Shown here: positions 22,878 through 34,940 of the stretch, one piece after another
How the letters are laid out: every line of letters starts with the position of its first letter
Numbering within the stretch: position 1 is the stretch's first letter
Origin: Isoperla grammatica
Lineage: Eukaryota; Arthropoda; Insecta; Plecoptera; Perlodidae
Assembly (NCBI GenBank): GCA_945910005.1
Contig: OX246742.1
Span: 47,035,902 to 47,099,901, forward strand
Direction: 5' to 3'
DNA length: 64,000 nucleotides
Made by a program: the position numbers and the translations under genes
The notes under the pieces: generated by a model
The model's database searches: none
What the model was told of the DNA's origin: nothing
Seen by the model: only the letters and a program-made list of their open reading frames with translations

Positions 22878-24658
22878 ATTAGTATGAGCTAATATTATTA
22901 AATATATTATTTATGCTAATAATTAATTAATAATTTGTAATATTTTTGCTAGGCCTAATTAATATGAGCTAATGACTAATATTATTAAATATATTATTAA
23001 TTAATGCTAATAATGAATTAATAATTTCTGGTCTATTATAAATTTATAATTCATAATAGGGGTGTATGAAGGAAATAAAAATAGAAATAGATTTAAAACA
23101 ATGCCTTGAGTGTTACGGTCATTGTTGGGGTTTTTAACTTCATGCGTTGTTCTTTTAAAGCCATCTGTAACCAAATTCTAGTAAAATTTTAAGTTGATAG
23201 TACGTATTCTCATATGTGAACTGTGGTATGTAGCCTAGTGTAAGCTGTGTTGTACTATGGTGGTGGCCTATGCCAGTGGTACTATGTACATGAAATTGAG
23301 AGCTGCTGTCCGACAGTACCCTGTAAAGCAATATGGAAACAAACATGACAAATGACTCGGTAGCTTAAATAATTATTTTCATAACACATTCTGGCATTTA
23401 AGTAGGTGCCTATTATTTTGCAATAATTGTGTACAATAAATTTTCTTGAAGGAGGTTCTTGTTTGTTGACTAAACATTCATCACAGCTAATTATTTGTTC
23501 AATACCGGTATGACAGTAATTGTTACAAATTCTAAAGTGAATATGGTACCACCTTGAAGCATTTTTTCTTCTTTGTATAAAGCTCAACCATTTAGAAAAA
23601 GCATCGCGCTGAGCCAATCGCAGATGTAAGTGTTCGCCGGCCAATCACTCCTTGATACTATAATCGATTCTTGGTTGAGTGGGTTCCATACTTATTGATA
23701 CCTATTACTGTACGTATTTATTTATACCTCCATAGCTTGCTGGTTATCATTGCCAGAATCAGAAAAATGTTTACTCACAAAATGCTTTTTACATTGGTTT
23801 GTTTATCAGTACAATACACCTAACAGCTCATAGTTGAGCTTTTTTAGCTTTGAAAGTAATTTTTAAACAAGTAAACTGGTAGGGTCGTATGTATACATAT
23901 TTTGCCATTGGCAACGTGTTTCCATATTGTTTTAGCAGGGAAGTCGAAACTTCTACATTTCTCAATCATGGATGGATTACAAAATGTTTACGTCGCACAC
24001 TACTTAAGCCCAGTATAACAATATCCCAATATTAATGATTTATTTGTTGAAAAGCTTTTCACCATGTGGCAACTCAAAATCTTTAAAATCCACTAAAATA
24101 GCTTATTGCTACAATGACAAATTGTTAATTATAATACTTGCCCTTATTGTAGTAAAGTAGGCTATATATTGCTCGTATGAGATGGTACGCTTACCATAGG
24201 AAAGCAAAACTACATAGCCTAGATGCATATTAATCCATATAAACATTTGACTTCAATTTTAAAATGTATCCAAATGACAGTTAATAACTCCATATCAATC
24301 AAACCTTCAAACATCAACATTCTAAGTTCCAAATTTCTTGTTCGTACAGCGTACATACAGTTTATGAGAATACCATGCTGTTAAAGAAATACAGTATGTC
24401 TATGTATATTCTTAATAACATAACAAAACCAAAGTAACTGTAATTGGATCGAATCCCACTGAACATACAAAATCCCATTAAGTGGTGGAGTTTTATGTCT
24501 CCCACTTGGCTAAGTTACCTATATAAACACGAAATGATGCCTCGTCTGTTATTTTGTACTCCATCCATGGTCTGTTGACTGGTGAGCATACCGTGTATGT
24601 ATGTACAGCAGACATCAAGTATTTACATGAACAGCATAGTGTACTCGGGCGTTCTTAC
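22878..24658. other. AT-rich region, no gene recognised
   Basis: A 75-bp AT-rich block (TGAGCTAATATTATTAAATA) occurs twice at 22885-23035. A 120-codon minus-strand frame at 23282-23644 has no recognisable domain and no splice context; I do not call it. Confidence 0.4.
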
Positions 24659-24761
24659 CGTTCAGCCGATATCGTGACCGGTCTGTCCGTATAAGTGTTA
24701 GCTTTGTGACCGGGGGTCTGATCTCCATCCTGTCCCCGTCCATCTGTTTGCGGTCACCTTT
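24659..24761 (-). CDS. Putative orphan internal exon
   Basis: The 103-base block lies between AATAACAG and CG/GTAAGA. It is open as KGDRKQMDGDRMEIRPPVTK then LTLIRTDRSRYRLN. It is more GC-rich than its surroundings and carries both splice sites on the same strand as the other genes here. No partner exon or family is recognised. Confidence 0.3.
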
Positions 24762-25797
24762 CTGTTATTCCTAGAGATGAGCTTTTACAGCATTAAACCA
24801 ATTAGTTTACCGTTCACTTTTAAAAATTAGCATTTATAACTAAATAAAATTGGTAAAAAGTAACAACGTTTATTTGAATACTGTATTTAATTTGACATGC
24901 GAAATTTTGTATTACTAGGAATTTCTCCCCAACTTGCATCAAACTTATGCAAAATTTGATATTTTTTTTTATTACTGTCTTCTACTTTAGGTAAGACTAA
25001 AAATTATAATGATGAATTAGCTGAAATTAGATGCTTTTATTAGCTAAATTAGTACCCAAAAAAAAAGTATTGTTTGCATTAATATTTAATAACATTTTTA
25101 GCATTAATTTTATAATTATTAATGAGGAGAAATGAAAATTATGAAATACATAGACAAGAACAACCCATCAAAAGTTCAACAAATGAATTCTATACTCAAT
25201 GTCTTCACATTTAAGCATTTATAGTTGTTTGCAACTAAAAAAAAGCTCTTCTCTAGCTACTGCGTGTCGGGAGAATTGCAACATTTGAACTGTTCATGAA
25301 ACACGGTGCTGTCATGGAAATACTTGGAAACTCTAACACTTACTGCGATCACGGCCAAATGGAAATGGTTAAATTGTATTACATTACATCATTCTCCGCT
25401 TAGCTCGTAGATGCTATTCGATGTTCAGTACACAGAACTGACTTACGAGCATGTATACTAGCTACATACTTTACTTACCAACTAGTGTATTTAAATTGAC
25501 ATTTAACCCTTTGCAATTGGCTGAGATTGTGTTTGTTGTTCTGTACAGCGGCTTTCTTGATTGTGTATTGTGTACCACTGGTGTAGCTAGAATCTACAAT
25601 AGTATGTTCATATTGGCAACACCATTTAGCTAAGCAGGAAACTGGAGGTGTGTGAAAATAGGTTTTTACTTTCAAATTTAGTTAAAGCTTTGCGTTTTTC
25701 CCATAAAAAGAGTGGCTTAAATCGCGATTCTTTGCATTTTAAATAGATAACTATGGATACACACTACATATTGAACAATTTAAACTCATTAAATGTA
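24762..25797. other. AT-rich spacer, no gene seen
   Basis: No convincing open frame, repeat or hairpin was found. Short A tracts only. Confidence 0.4.
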
Positions 25798-25800
25798 TAA

Positions 25801-26477
25801 AGCCCGATTCACACAAAGTTATAAGAATGTTATAAGGTATAGGTATAGTCACAAGCCGAGTTGGGCCATAGGGATTACGTACAAGGGTTCACACAAATGT
25901 GTCATTGCAATAGCAATAGCAATTGGTATAAGACTGGTATAAGAGAGTTCAGATATTTCAACTTTCTTATGACGGACCAATCATGCGTTGAAACCTCACT
26001 TATAACACGCCAATGGGATGCTAGCAACTTGAATCAATGTAACAGATGTTTTCATTGTAAATTATAAGTCAAAACAAAAACTCACCGTATACATCCCGTA
26101 CACATCAAAGAGACCTTGCATCCGGTGACTACGTGCAAAATATCTTCTCCCATCGGCCTCATTAATGATTTAACAACACAACAATAATGAATAATAATAA
26201 TTATTGTTTTTCTTATTATTTTTAACTATTTTTTTAAATTATTGTCATTAGATTCGATGCCGGTTTAAAGCGTAAATAACTGCTGCGGGAAGTCAGCTGA
26301 TTGACAGCCAGCTATAGTTACTCAAACTGCCGCCAGAGCAAGTCAAAGAAGTCTACACAAAAATGTAGTATCTTTTCAGGAAAGTCTTGGGCGTCCTAAG
26401 CTTATACCTTATACCACTTTCTTATACCCTATTCTTATTGCTATTGCAATACCTTATAACTTTGTGTGAATCGGACT
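25801..26477. mobile_element. PIF/Harbinger-like MITE
   Basis: The inverted ends AGCCCGATTCACACAAAGTT and AACTTTGTGTGAATCGGACT are flanked by TAA at 25798-25800 and 26478-26480. A 3-bp TWA duplication with TTCACACA ends fits PIF/Harbinger. Inside, ATAAGGTAT-type and TTGCAATAGCAAT motifs recur near both ends. Confidence 0.75.
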
Positions 26478-26759
26478 TAATGCACCAATTAAAAACTGTA
26501 TAGAGTATAGAGTCATATTGTTCTTGGCTTTAGTGGTTTGGAACATACCGGTAATCAAAACAAAATAACTTCAAAATACAATTTAAAAATAAATAGCTTC
26601 ACTTGTTTAAATCATAGGAATAGTATTTGGAATATTTTACTGTAATATAACATGATGGTGGGTTCGTAGCCTTTTATTGTTTTTATTTAACAGAAAAATA
26701 GCATTTTAGTTATAGCTTTTTCAACTGAAAAAAATGACCTTGGGCACTTTCAGAGCTAA

Positions 26760-26760
26760 T

Positions 26761-26800
<40 letters not shown>
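26760..26800. repeat. (ATT)n microsatellite
   Basis: About ten TTA/ATT repeats, followed by degenerate TTGTTATT. Confidence 0.9.
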
Positions 26801-26802
<2 letters not shown>

Positions 26803-27588
26803 TGTTATTTGTTATTTGAATTGAAACTAGGCAAAAAGACTGTAGAACGTTTTAAAGATATTTAAACTAAAATTCCGCAGATTCATTGCCACCGATTAAA
26901 AGTGGGGCATACAGCCTCAATAGTCAATGTCAGTCAATAAGTTAATAGTACTTGAGTAAAATTATAAAAGAAATAACAGAAACACAGTTCAGAACCTCAA
27001 TTTGTTATGAAAAATCTTCAAAAATATGTTGATTGATTTGGTAGGCTAGCATTTTCTATTTTTACACACCTCTAGCCAAACATATTGTCTTCAATCGATT
27101 CAAAATAACTTTCTATAAAACATATTCTAAGCTTGTAAAGCATTTTATATATGAAATGGAAATGATTTCACATTGTTTGGTGTTGCCTTTATGAACAGCC
27201 TTTTGTTGTACCCTACAATTTTGAGCATAAATATATTTGGAAGCACATTAGTTGGCCGCGAATAGATAGAACGTTTTTTAACCAAATAGGCAACATTTGC
27301 TTTCATTTTGAAATTGTTGCTAAATAGAATCATCCGAACAGAGCATAAATAAGTCAGGGAAATGTAGTGTATTAAGCTTAGGATGTAAATCTTGAATTCT
27401 TTGCCAGTTTAGGATGCCAAACTCTTAATGTTGTCTTGGTTGCAAACAGGAAAATTTGGGTATAAGCTTCACTTCAAACTAGATCGCATAATCATTATAT
27501 TGTTATGTTTGACTATCGATGTTGAAATGTTGTATGTTAAATATTTATAAATATTTAAATTTATAAATATAAATATTTATTATAAATA
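26801..27588. other. AT-rich spacer, no gene seen
   Basis: No domain-bearing frame; AT-rich simple sequence towards the right end. Confidence 0.4.
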
Positions 27589-27840
27589 AATAATATTGGT
27601 AAATAATTGTTATTACATAGCCTTGAAAAAGTAGACTATCTCCATAAATTAGGTCGCAACCTCTAGATGACCTTCAAAAAAAATACTAAGTCCATAAATT
27701 AGGTCGCGACCTAAATAATTAATATTGGTAAATAATTGTTATTGAATAGCCTTGAAAAAGTAGACTATCTCCATAAATTAGGTCGCAACCTCTAGATGAC
27801 CTTGAAAAAAGTACTGTCCGTAAACTAGGTCACGATAAAT
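27589..27840. repeat. Tandem duplication, about 130-bp period
   Basis: The block ATTGGTAAATAATTGTTATT, through AGCCTTGAAAAAGTAGAC, to TAGGTCGCAACC recurs once, with internal repeats of CCATAAATTAGGTCGC. Confidence 0.7.
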
Positions 27841-27924
27841 TCGTTTTCTGATCTGTGCTTCCAATTATTCATGCTCGTTATTGTATGCGTACGTAGTGTG
27901 GTATTGGTATCTTTGCATGCAACC

Positions 27925-28010
27925 GTTCCTCTCGCTCAGACAGGACTGATGATGGATTTGTTGGAAACTTTTTCGAATTCTGTCGTCAGTCCTGTCTTGG
28001 CGTTGGGGAG
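27925..28010. repeat. Inverted repeat, possible small foldback
   Basis: CAGACAGGACTGATGA pairs with TCGTCAGTCCTGTCTTG across about 40 bp. No coding content. Confidence 0.5.
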
Positions 28011-28139
28011 AACGCTCTGTGAACCTGAAAAGTTTCGATGCTAAACCTGGTCGCTTGAAAAACGCAAAAAGACTTAGTATATAAAAAGGGGCTTTTTTTG
28101 GCCATTTTTTCGTATTTTTTGCTTATTTTTCCTAGTTTT

Positions 28140-28320
28140 TTGTTAATTTTTATAAAATTTCATAAAAATTTATAAATATTTAATAAAAATTTATAAATAT
28201 TTAATAAAAATTTATAAATATTTATAAAAATTTATAAATATTCTTAAAAATTTATAAATTTTTATAAAATTTATAAAATATTTATAAATTTTATAATTGT
28301 TAATATTTATTGGAAATAAA
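28140..28320. repeat. TTTATAAATATTT-type AT-rich tandem tract
   Basis: Irregular tandem copies of AAATTTATAAATATTTAATA. A TATAAAAAGG sequence at 28080-28089 looks like a TATA box, but nothing downstream looks transcribed. Confidence 0.75.
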
Positions 28321-28365
28321 TATTATTGGAAAAGGAAATGTTTTTGATTGGTAACCTTGGAAAAG

Positions 28366-28430
28366 CCTAGTTCACGAGGTGAACTAGGTCACAACCCTTT
28401 CATTGCCGGGAGTTGGCAATGAAAGGGTTG
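28366..28430. repeat. Two adjacent perfect hairpins
   Basis: 28366-28388 is a 10-bp perfect stem (CCTAGTTCAC / GTGAACTAGG) with a 3-nt loop. 28392-28430 is a 16-bp perfect stem (CAACCCTTTCATTGCC / GGCAATGAAAGGGTTG) with a 7-nt loop. They may be recombination remnants or structured RNA; nothing shows which. Confidence 0.7.
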
Positions 28431-28737
28431 CTGCTGAGAAGGGAAGCAAGGTACAAGTTAGTGTATACAACAAACAGCATAGGTGTAACAATATTTATTG
28501 AACATCTTATAGTACATGGCAATAGCAACAACTGGGAAAGTGAACAGGGCTAAGTCAAAGAATGTAAACACAACAGCATTGGGTTAGTAAGCATATATTG
28601 AGCAAGGTCATGTACATGTGATGCAAGCTGTCTCCAGCGGCCTTGAAAAAGCAAAGGGTTAAGGGTTAAGGATTAGCATGTAGAATGCTTACAAGTGCGT
28701 AGCTTCAGAGGTGTGCATGGCGGCGAGAGGAGTCGAG

Positions 28738-28895
28738 CAGAAGATGTTCGACGTGTGGCAGAAGATGTTCGACGTGTGGCAGAAGATGTTCGACGTGTGG
28801 CAGAAGTTCGACGTGTGGCAGAAGTTCGACGTGTGGCAGAAGTTCGACGTGTGGCAGAAGTTCGACGTGTGGCAGAAGTTCGACGTGTGGCAGAT
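28738..28895. repeat. 21/18-bp coding-period minisatellite
   Basis: Three 21-bp units (GCAGAAGATGTTCGACGTGTG) are followed by five 18-bp units that lack ATG. Both lengths are multiples of 3, which creates long frames on both strands. No flanking coding exon is seen. Confidence 0.85.
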
Positions 28896-29444
28896 GGCGG
28901 AAGTGAAGTGATGCGATGTAGAGCGCAATGTGACCAACTGCTGAAACAAAGAAGACAACAATGTACTGTCGAGACAACAATAGCAGTAGCACACAACACG
29001 GCATTGGACAATTGGTGCAATAGCAATAGTACAAGACTCCATCAAAAATAGCCATGTGGCTGCGTTTTCTTTCGGACAAACATTGAACATGCACCAAACT
29101 AAGAAAGATGCAACAATGGAGTTCCCTAGCAACACCTTATTTGTACGCCTGTGTTGTCACAACCACCTGAATTGAGCCTTGTGCTATACAATTAACACTG
29201 TCACAAATGGGACTTGAACCCAGATCTATATATGCAGCCATGGAATTAATGAGATTAGTTAAAAGATTTGAAGCACAATGATTATAACTGGAGATACGTC
29301 TTTCTAGCATCGATTTCTCTTAATTTAGCAACTGGTAGGTCTTTCTTTCTCCTTTTCAAACATTCATGAATATGAGGGGTATTCATGCACTTCTAACAGA
29401 AAATTATGTGCAGATATTTAAAAAACCATTTATTCAGGGTTAGG

Positions 29445-29692
29445 TATATAATGTAAGGAAAGGATCCACAGCTTTCCTTCGTGTAAGATGACAGTTGCGA
29501 GTTGGAAGTTACACATAACATAATACAAATATAACGAGACGTTTCAACCAAGGTCTTGTTCACTTCGAGTGAACAAGACCTCAGTTGAAAGGTCTCGTTA
29601 AATTTGTATTATGTTTTATGTGTACTTCAAACTCGCAACCGTCATCTTACACGAAGGTAAGCTGTTGGATCCTTTCCTCACATTATATACCA
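29445..29692. mobile_element. Penelope-like foldback copy
   Basis: A near-palindrome of about 248 bp has ends AAGGAAAGGATCC and GGATCCTTTCC and a centre around CACTTCGAGTG. The arms include AACGAGACGTTTC and AGGTAAGCTGTTGG. The last motif is shared with elements at 34533, 34941 and 40806. Confidence 0.65.
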
Positions 29693-30303
29693 TTCCAGCC
29701 GATTAGCACCTACTTTCATAACCCATTTATTCAGGGTTACAATGCAATTCGACACTAAATCTCAATGTGAATGGAAACTCATTTTTATTTTTGAATTAGC
29801 ATCTTGAAGCATTTGCAAAAATATATGTTCACTGATTTAGTACCCTAAAACGCTAGAAAAACGTATCTCTAATTATAACAATAGCACATCTGGGACTCGA
29901 ACCCAGATAAGTAATGGCCACCTCATGTGGGTGTGGGTTAAAAGGACTCTACGTTTGACATCCTCATTTATAGAAAGAGGTGGGCTGTAGTTAGAGATGT
30001 GCTTTTTTCATTGAAACTACAAATATTAAATGAGTAAGTGTAAGAAAATTTAATTTATGGTCTATTTGTCAACTTTCAATAGATTGAGTATATCTGACCA
30101 TTGTAATTTTTGCTAATAGTAATAACAAAAAAGAATTGATGCTAAAATAGGTTGTTCTGGCTTATTTCCAGTAAAAGAAGAGCTAGCTAATTCGTAATAA
30201 TCAAATATTTACATTTCAAGTGTTATTCTACAGATATTAAATTAATGAATTTTAAACTTTTAATTTTGCAGAAATTTGATGCAAATTGCCGAGCAATTTC
30301 CAT

Positions 30304-30766
30304 TTAAGGCTGATTCACACAGATTATTAAGACATTAGATTTAAGGTTTAACGCGTAGTCGTAAAGTTGGATCATAGGAAACACGTACTGGCGTTCACAC
30401 AAAGTTTTAGTTTTAAGACGTGGTTTTTATGCGTTATTCTTTGTCTTTATGCTTAAATCTTAACAAGTTACTAAAATCTCAAGTCAACGGACCATCTACT
30501 TTCATAATACTTATTAATTAATTGTATGATGCACAGGAATTGTTGTAAACAAGCCTCTTATAATTAATTATCTATGGATAATACGAATTTCATTTCAATT
30601 TGTATTGAATCACAATGATATTTTAACTGAGGGTAAAACGCTACAAAGTACTTCACTTTACTAGGCCTATCTTGAACGAAACGAAACTATGTGAACCAGA
30701 GCCCTAAAAACAGCGTCTTAAAACCTTATGCATTATGTCTTAAAAATCTGTGTGGACTAGCCTTAA
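30304..30766. mobile_element. TTAA-flanked MITE with TTCACACA ends
   Basis: The ends GGCTGATTCACACAGATTAT and TCTGTGTGGACTAGCC are inverted, with TTAA on each side. Internal TTAAGACATTA and AAAACCTTATG motifs are also mirrored. It resembles 25801-26477 and 46236-46500 in design and is probably PIF/Harbinger-like. Confidence 0.65.
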
Positions 30767-31340
30767 AACAAAAAATACTGTGACAAAATATGTAAATAAA
30801 TGATTAATTTACAAATGTTACTTAATGCAAATTTAACAAAAGTTAATGCAAAATTATATAATTTTATGACTTAAAAAGCACGTCTCTAGTTGCAGCGTAC
30901 GCCCAAAATCTACTGTTACGTATACTGAGGGATTAATATATTTGGGTTTACTCTGTATAGCCGCACACGTATTCATTGCCGACATGGCACAATGCGTGTC
31001 GAGCGAAACATATTGGATGTAGAAGGTAGCGGGACGTGAGCACCATTCACATGACATGAGGAAAGTTTCTCATCCATTATGACAGAAAAAATGGTAAGTA
31101 CAGTATATGAATTTAGTTTAGTTTATTAAACTTGCTTCCAGAATTACAATCAGTTCATTTTACTACATGTACTTGGTTATTTCCTAATTATGTCATGGTA
31201 TTATTCAAAATGGTAATAGTAAGTTCAAACAAAGCACATTATAAATAGTATAAATGTCCACCATTTGTCTATATAGGCCTACTATAAATAAATAATAAAA
31301 CTACTTAACATGTGTACACCATAACATTTAAAAATCAATT
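30767..31340. other. Spacer, no gene seen
   Basis: A 67-codon minus-strand frame at 30854-31057 has no recognisable domain. Confidence 0.35.
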
Positions 31341-31506
31341 AATTTTAAATGGCTGTCTGGTATTGAACTGCTCGTACTTCCCCAATACCCATAAACGAAT
31401 GGGAAAATTTTATTATTCTTTAATTAACAAACATCCCCGATCATGTGTGTATTGAATTGTACATGTATCATTCATTTCAAACTTTGATCATTTTTTAAGT
31501 CTATAC

Positions 31507-31996
31507 CAGCGGTACTCAAACTGCGGCCCTCCTGAACAATTTTGTGGCTCAGAGCTTTTGCGTTTTCATTAATATATTTTACTATTTTAACTGACTATTT
31601 GTTTGCTGCAGGCTATATGAAAATAATATTGTATTCGTGATGAATTAATATATATCGCCAACCAATTAGGCTAAACTTTACTTGGTATTTGTTACCTTAA
31701 TAGTAATATAAACTAATGGGTAATGCTTCGAGTTTTACGCTTTGACTCGAAAAAGCACCAAATATCTATAATAGTCGAACAAATTTTGCGCCTGGGCGAA
31801 AAGGCCTCCGGCTGCTGGGGCTTTGCCCCAGATCCTTTGCTATTTCCACACCTCACTTTTCCCTGTTACCCCCCCCCCCCCCCCACACCCTGAAATAATT
31901 GCTAGTTACGCCACTGCATACTTGTATAAGTGCGGCCCAGCTTTACTTGGATTTTTGGAAAAGTGGCCCTCCAGGAAAAAAGTTTGAGTACCACTG
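31507..31996. mobile_element. hAT-type MITE
   Basis: The ends CAGCGGTACTCAAACTGCGG and AAAAGTTTGAGTACCACTG are inverted. The flanks GTCTATAC and GTCTATAG form an 8-bp duplication with one mismatch. Ends and target length fit Charlie-like hAT elements. A 16-bp C tract lies at 31869-31884. Confidence 0.8.
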
Positions 31997-33409
31997 GTCT
32001 ATAGTCTATACCCTTTATAAAATTACGAGGGGGAAAATTGAGATTTAGAAATAGGTCTTTATGAAGGCATTTTCTGATTGGGATGGATTCACGAATGCAA
32101 ATACATATACCATTTCATAAAACATGCGTATACCCAAATCCTTAGAAATCAAGAAATATCAAATGGCTGTGATTGGTATTAAAAGGTTTGTACGCCCCCC
32201 ATACCCATAAAAAAGGGGGGAGAATGCTATTATTCTTTAACCCTATCATGTGTGTGTTGAATTGTAGGCCTACATGATCATTTTTTAAGTCGATACCCTT
32301 CATAAAATTTAGAGGGAAAAAATTGAGACTTGGAAATAGGCCATTGTGAAGGTATGTTCCGATTGGGATAAGACTCACGTAGGCAAAATTAATGCAAATT
32401 AATAGTATTTTATTAGATTTGCATATACCCAAATGGAAATGCTTACAAATCAAGAAATATCAAATACATAGATGTGTCAGGTGTTAAACTGCTCTTACCC
32501 AATACCCATAAAAGAAGGGGAAAATGTTATTATTCTTTAATATACCAACATCCGCTGTCATGTTTGTAATGAATTATACATGTATCATTTATTTAAAAGT
32601 TTTGATCATTTTTGAAGTCTATACCCTTTATAAAATTCTAGAGGAAAAATACGAATTTAGAAATACGCTATTATTAAGGTAGTTTCTGGTGAAGATGGTT
32701 AAGTAGTCCAAATTAATGCAAAAATACTATTTTATTAGATTTACGTACACCCAAATGGAAATACTTTCAAATCAAGAAAGTTCAAACACTGTGTCTGGTA
32801 TTAAACTGCTCGTATGCCCCCAATACTCATAAAATAAGGGGAAAATATTATTCTTTAATAAACAAACATCCCTTATCATATGTGTGTGTTGAATTATACA
32901 TGTATCATTCATTTCAAATTTTTATCATTTTTGTAGTCTATACCCTTTATAAAATTTCGAGGGGAATTTAGAAATATTCTATATTGGAGGTATGTTCCGA
33001 TTGGGACAGATTCTTGCTGTCAAAATTAATGCAACTGTACCATTGTATTGTATTTGCGTACACCCAAATGGAAATGCTTAGAAATCAAGGAAGTTCAAGT
33101 GTCTGGTATTAAACTGCTCGAACGCCCTCAATACTCATAAAAGGTGGAAAATGTTATTATTAACGTCCCTGTCATGTGTGTTGTGAATTTTACATGTGTC
33201 ATTCATTTCAAACTTTTCATTTCTGAAATCTATACCAGATTTAGAATTTGGAGGGGAAAAATAGAGATTTAGATGTATGTATAGTATATTGTTGGTAATT
33301 TTTTATTGGGATGGATTCACGTACTCAAAATTAAAAGCAAATATACCATTCTATTAGACATGCGTACACCCAAACGCTTACAAATCAAGAAAAATCAAAT
33401 GGCTGTGTC

Positions 33410-34014
33410 AGCACTGTGATCATGTAACTATGGTAGATAACGTTCGATATTGTTAAAGATTGTACGTTTGAACCATCGTAGCTCTTAAATGCAATTATGT
33501 ACAGCTCGGTAATGCTATTAAATGTTTAACACTCATCCCGGGGATGACAACTAGCCATAGTTGCAAAAATATGTGATGTAAACCCCAAATATCATTATTG
33601 TCATCATCACAAATATCGTGCGCGCCTCTCGATCACGGGCACCCAGCCATCAACAGCTTTCGATAGCAAGAAATGGCGGAAACGTCGACGTTCAAACGAA
33701 TTTATTTCACAAAACTAAAGTAGGACGGACTATACATTTCGAGTTTAGACCTACCTCTAGAACACAAGTGGAATATTAGAATAAATACGTGCTGTGAGTA
33801 GCTACTCTATGGATCTACTCAGTAAAGTTATTGTTGAGTTTGATACATTTTGACAGGCTTTCAATAAAAACAAAAGACTGCCAATGTTGCTCACAGCTTG
33901 CTGGATTTTGACTAGTTCCTGTGAACTTCTTCGAATTATCGAACTCTCACTGGCTACACAATAACGATAGCTGAATTTTCAACGTTAGCGACCAAAGTTA
34001 CATGATTGCAGTGC
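33410..34014. mobile_element. Inverted-repeat element inside the 300-bp array
   Basis: The ends AGCACTGTGATCATGTAACT and CATGATTGCAGTGCT are inverted, with the match continuing to AACGTT. It splits one copy of the tandem unit between GTGTC and GTATTAAA. The class is uncertain. Confidence 0.55.
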
Positions 34015-34532
34015 TAGTATTAAAATGCTTGTACTCCCCCAACACACATAAAAGAACAGACAAATTATTTCTCTTCAATAAACGAACATCCCCTATCATA
34101 TTTGTGTTGAATTATAATGTGTCATTCGTTTCAAATTTTGAACATTTTTGTAGTCTATACCGTTTATAGAATTTCGAGGGGAAAAATCGTGATTTAGAAA
34201 TATACCATATTGATTGGATGTATGTTTTGATTGGGATAGATTGACTTAGTCAAAATTATTGCAAATATACCATTTTATTAGATATGCATACACTCAAAAG
34301 CTTACAAATCAAGTGAAGAAAGTTCAAATTTCTGTTTTAAACTGCTCACATGCCCCAAATACCCATAAAAGTAGGGGAAAATGTAATTATTCTTTAATAA
34401 ACAAACATCCCCTATGTGTGTGTTGGAATTGTACATGTACATAAACTTTAATTAATCTGAAGTCTATACCGTTTATAAAATTTCAAGTGGAAAAACGAGA
34501 TTTAGAAATACACTAAATTTATTTTGTTTGGT

Positions 34533-34780
34533 TATGAAAGTAGGTGCCAATCGGCTGGAATGGTATATAAAGTGAGGAAAGGATCCAACAGCTTACCTTC
34601 ATGTAGTAAGATGACGGATTTGCGAGTTTGAAGTACACATAAAAGACATAATACAAAATATAACGAGACGTTTCGACCGAGGTCTTGCTCACTCGAGAGA
34701 AGAATGGCTACTGCAACTACTCTAGTCAACTAAACAACTAAAATAAACTAAGCTGTTGGATCCTTTCCTTACTTTATATA
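34533..34780. mobile_element. Penelope-like element fragment
   Basis: It shares GGCTGGAATGGTATATAA, GGAAAGGATCCAACAGCTTA, AACGAGACGTTTCGACC and AAGCTGTTGGATCC with the foldback at 29445. The right arm is incomplete. It is inserted in the 300-bp array. Confidence 0.6.
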
Positions 34781-34940
34781 CTAAATTTAATTTGTGTATT
34801 TTCTGTTTGGGATAGATTGACGTAGTCAAAATAATACAAATCTACCATGTTATTAAGCTTGCGTACACCCTAGCGCTTAAAAATCAATTAATTACAAATA
34901 GCTGTGTCTTGTCAATGTGTTAGTTTGCCTAACGGCTAGG

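Noticed and set aside
23282..23644. 120-codon minus-strand frame
   Set aside because: No recognisable motif and composition like the surrounding intergenic DNA.
28080..28089. TATA box TATAAAAAGG as a promoter
   Set aside because: Downstream is AT-rich repeat with no exon; chance occurrence is likely.
29205..29910. tRNA genes near 29212 and 29890 (GGGTTCGAGTCCCAGA on minus)
   Set aside because: Only a B-box-like arm is present; no cloverleaf could be completed. Similar B-box fragments near 39880 and 40710 are also left out.
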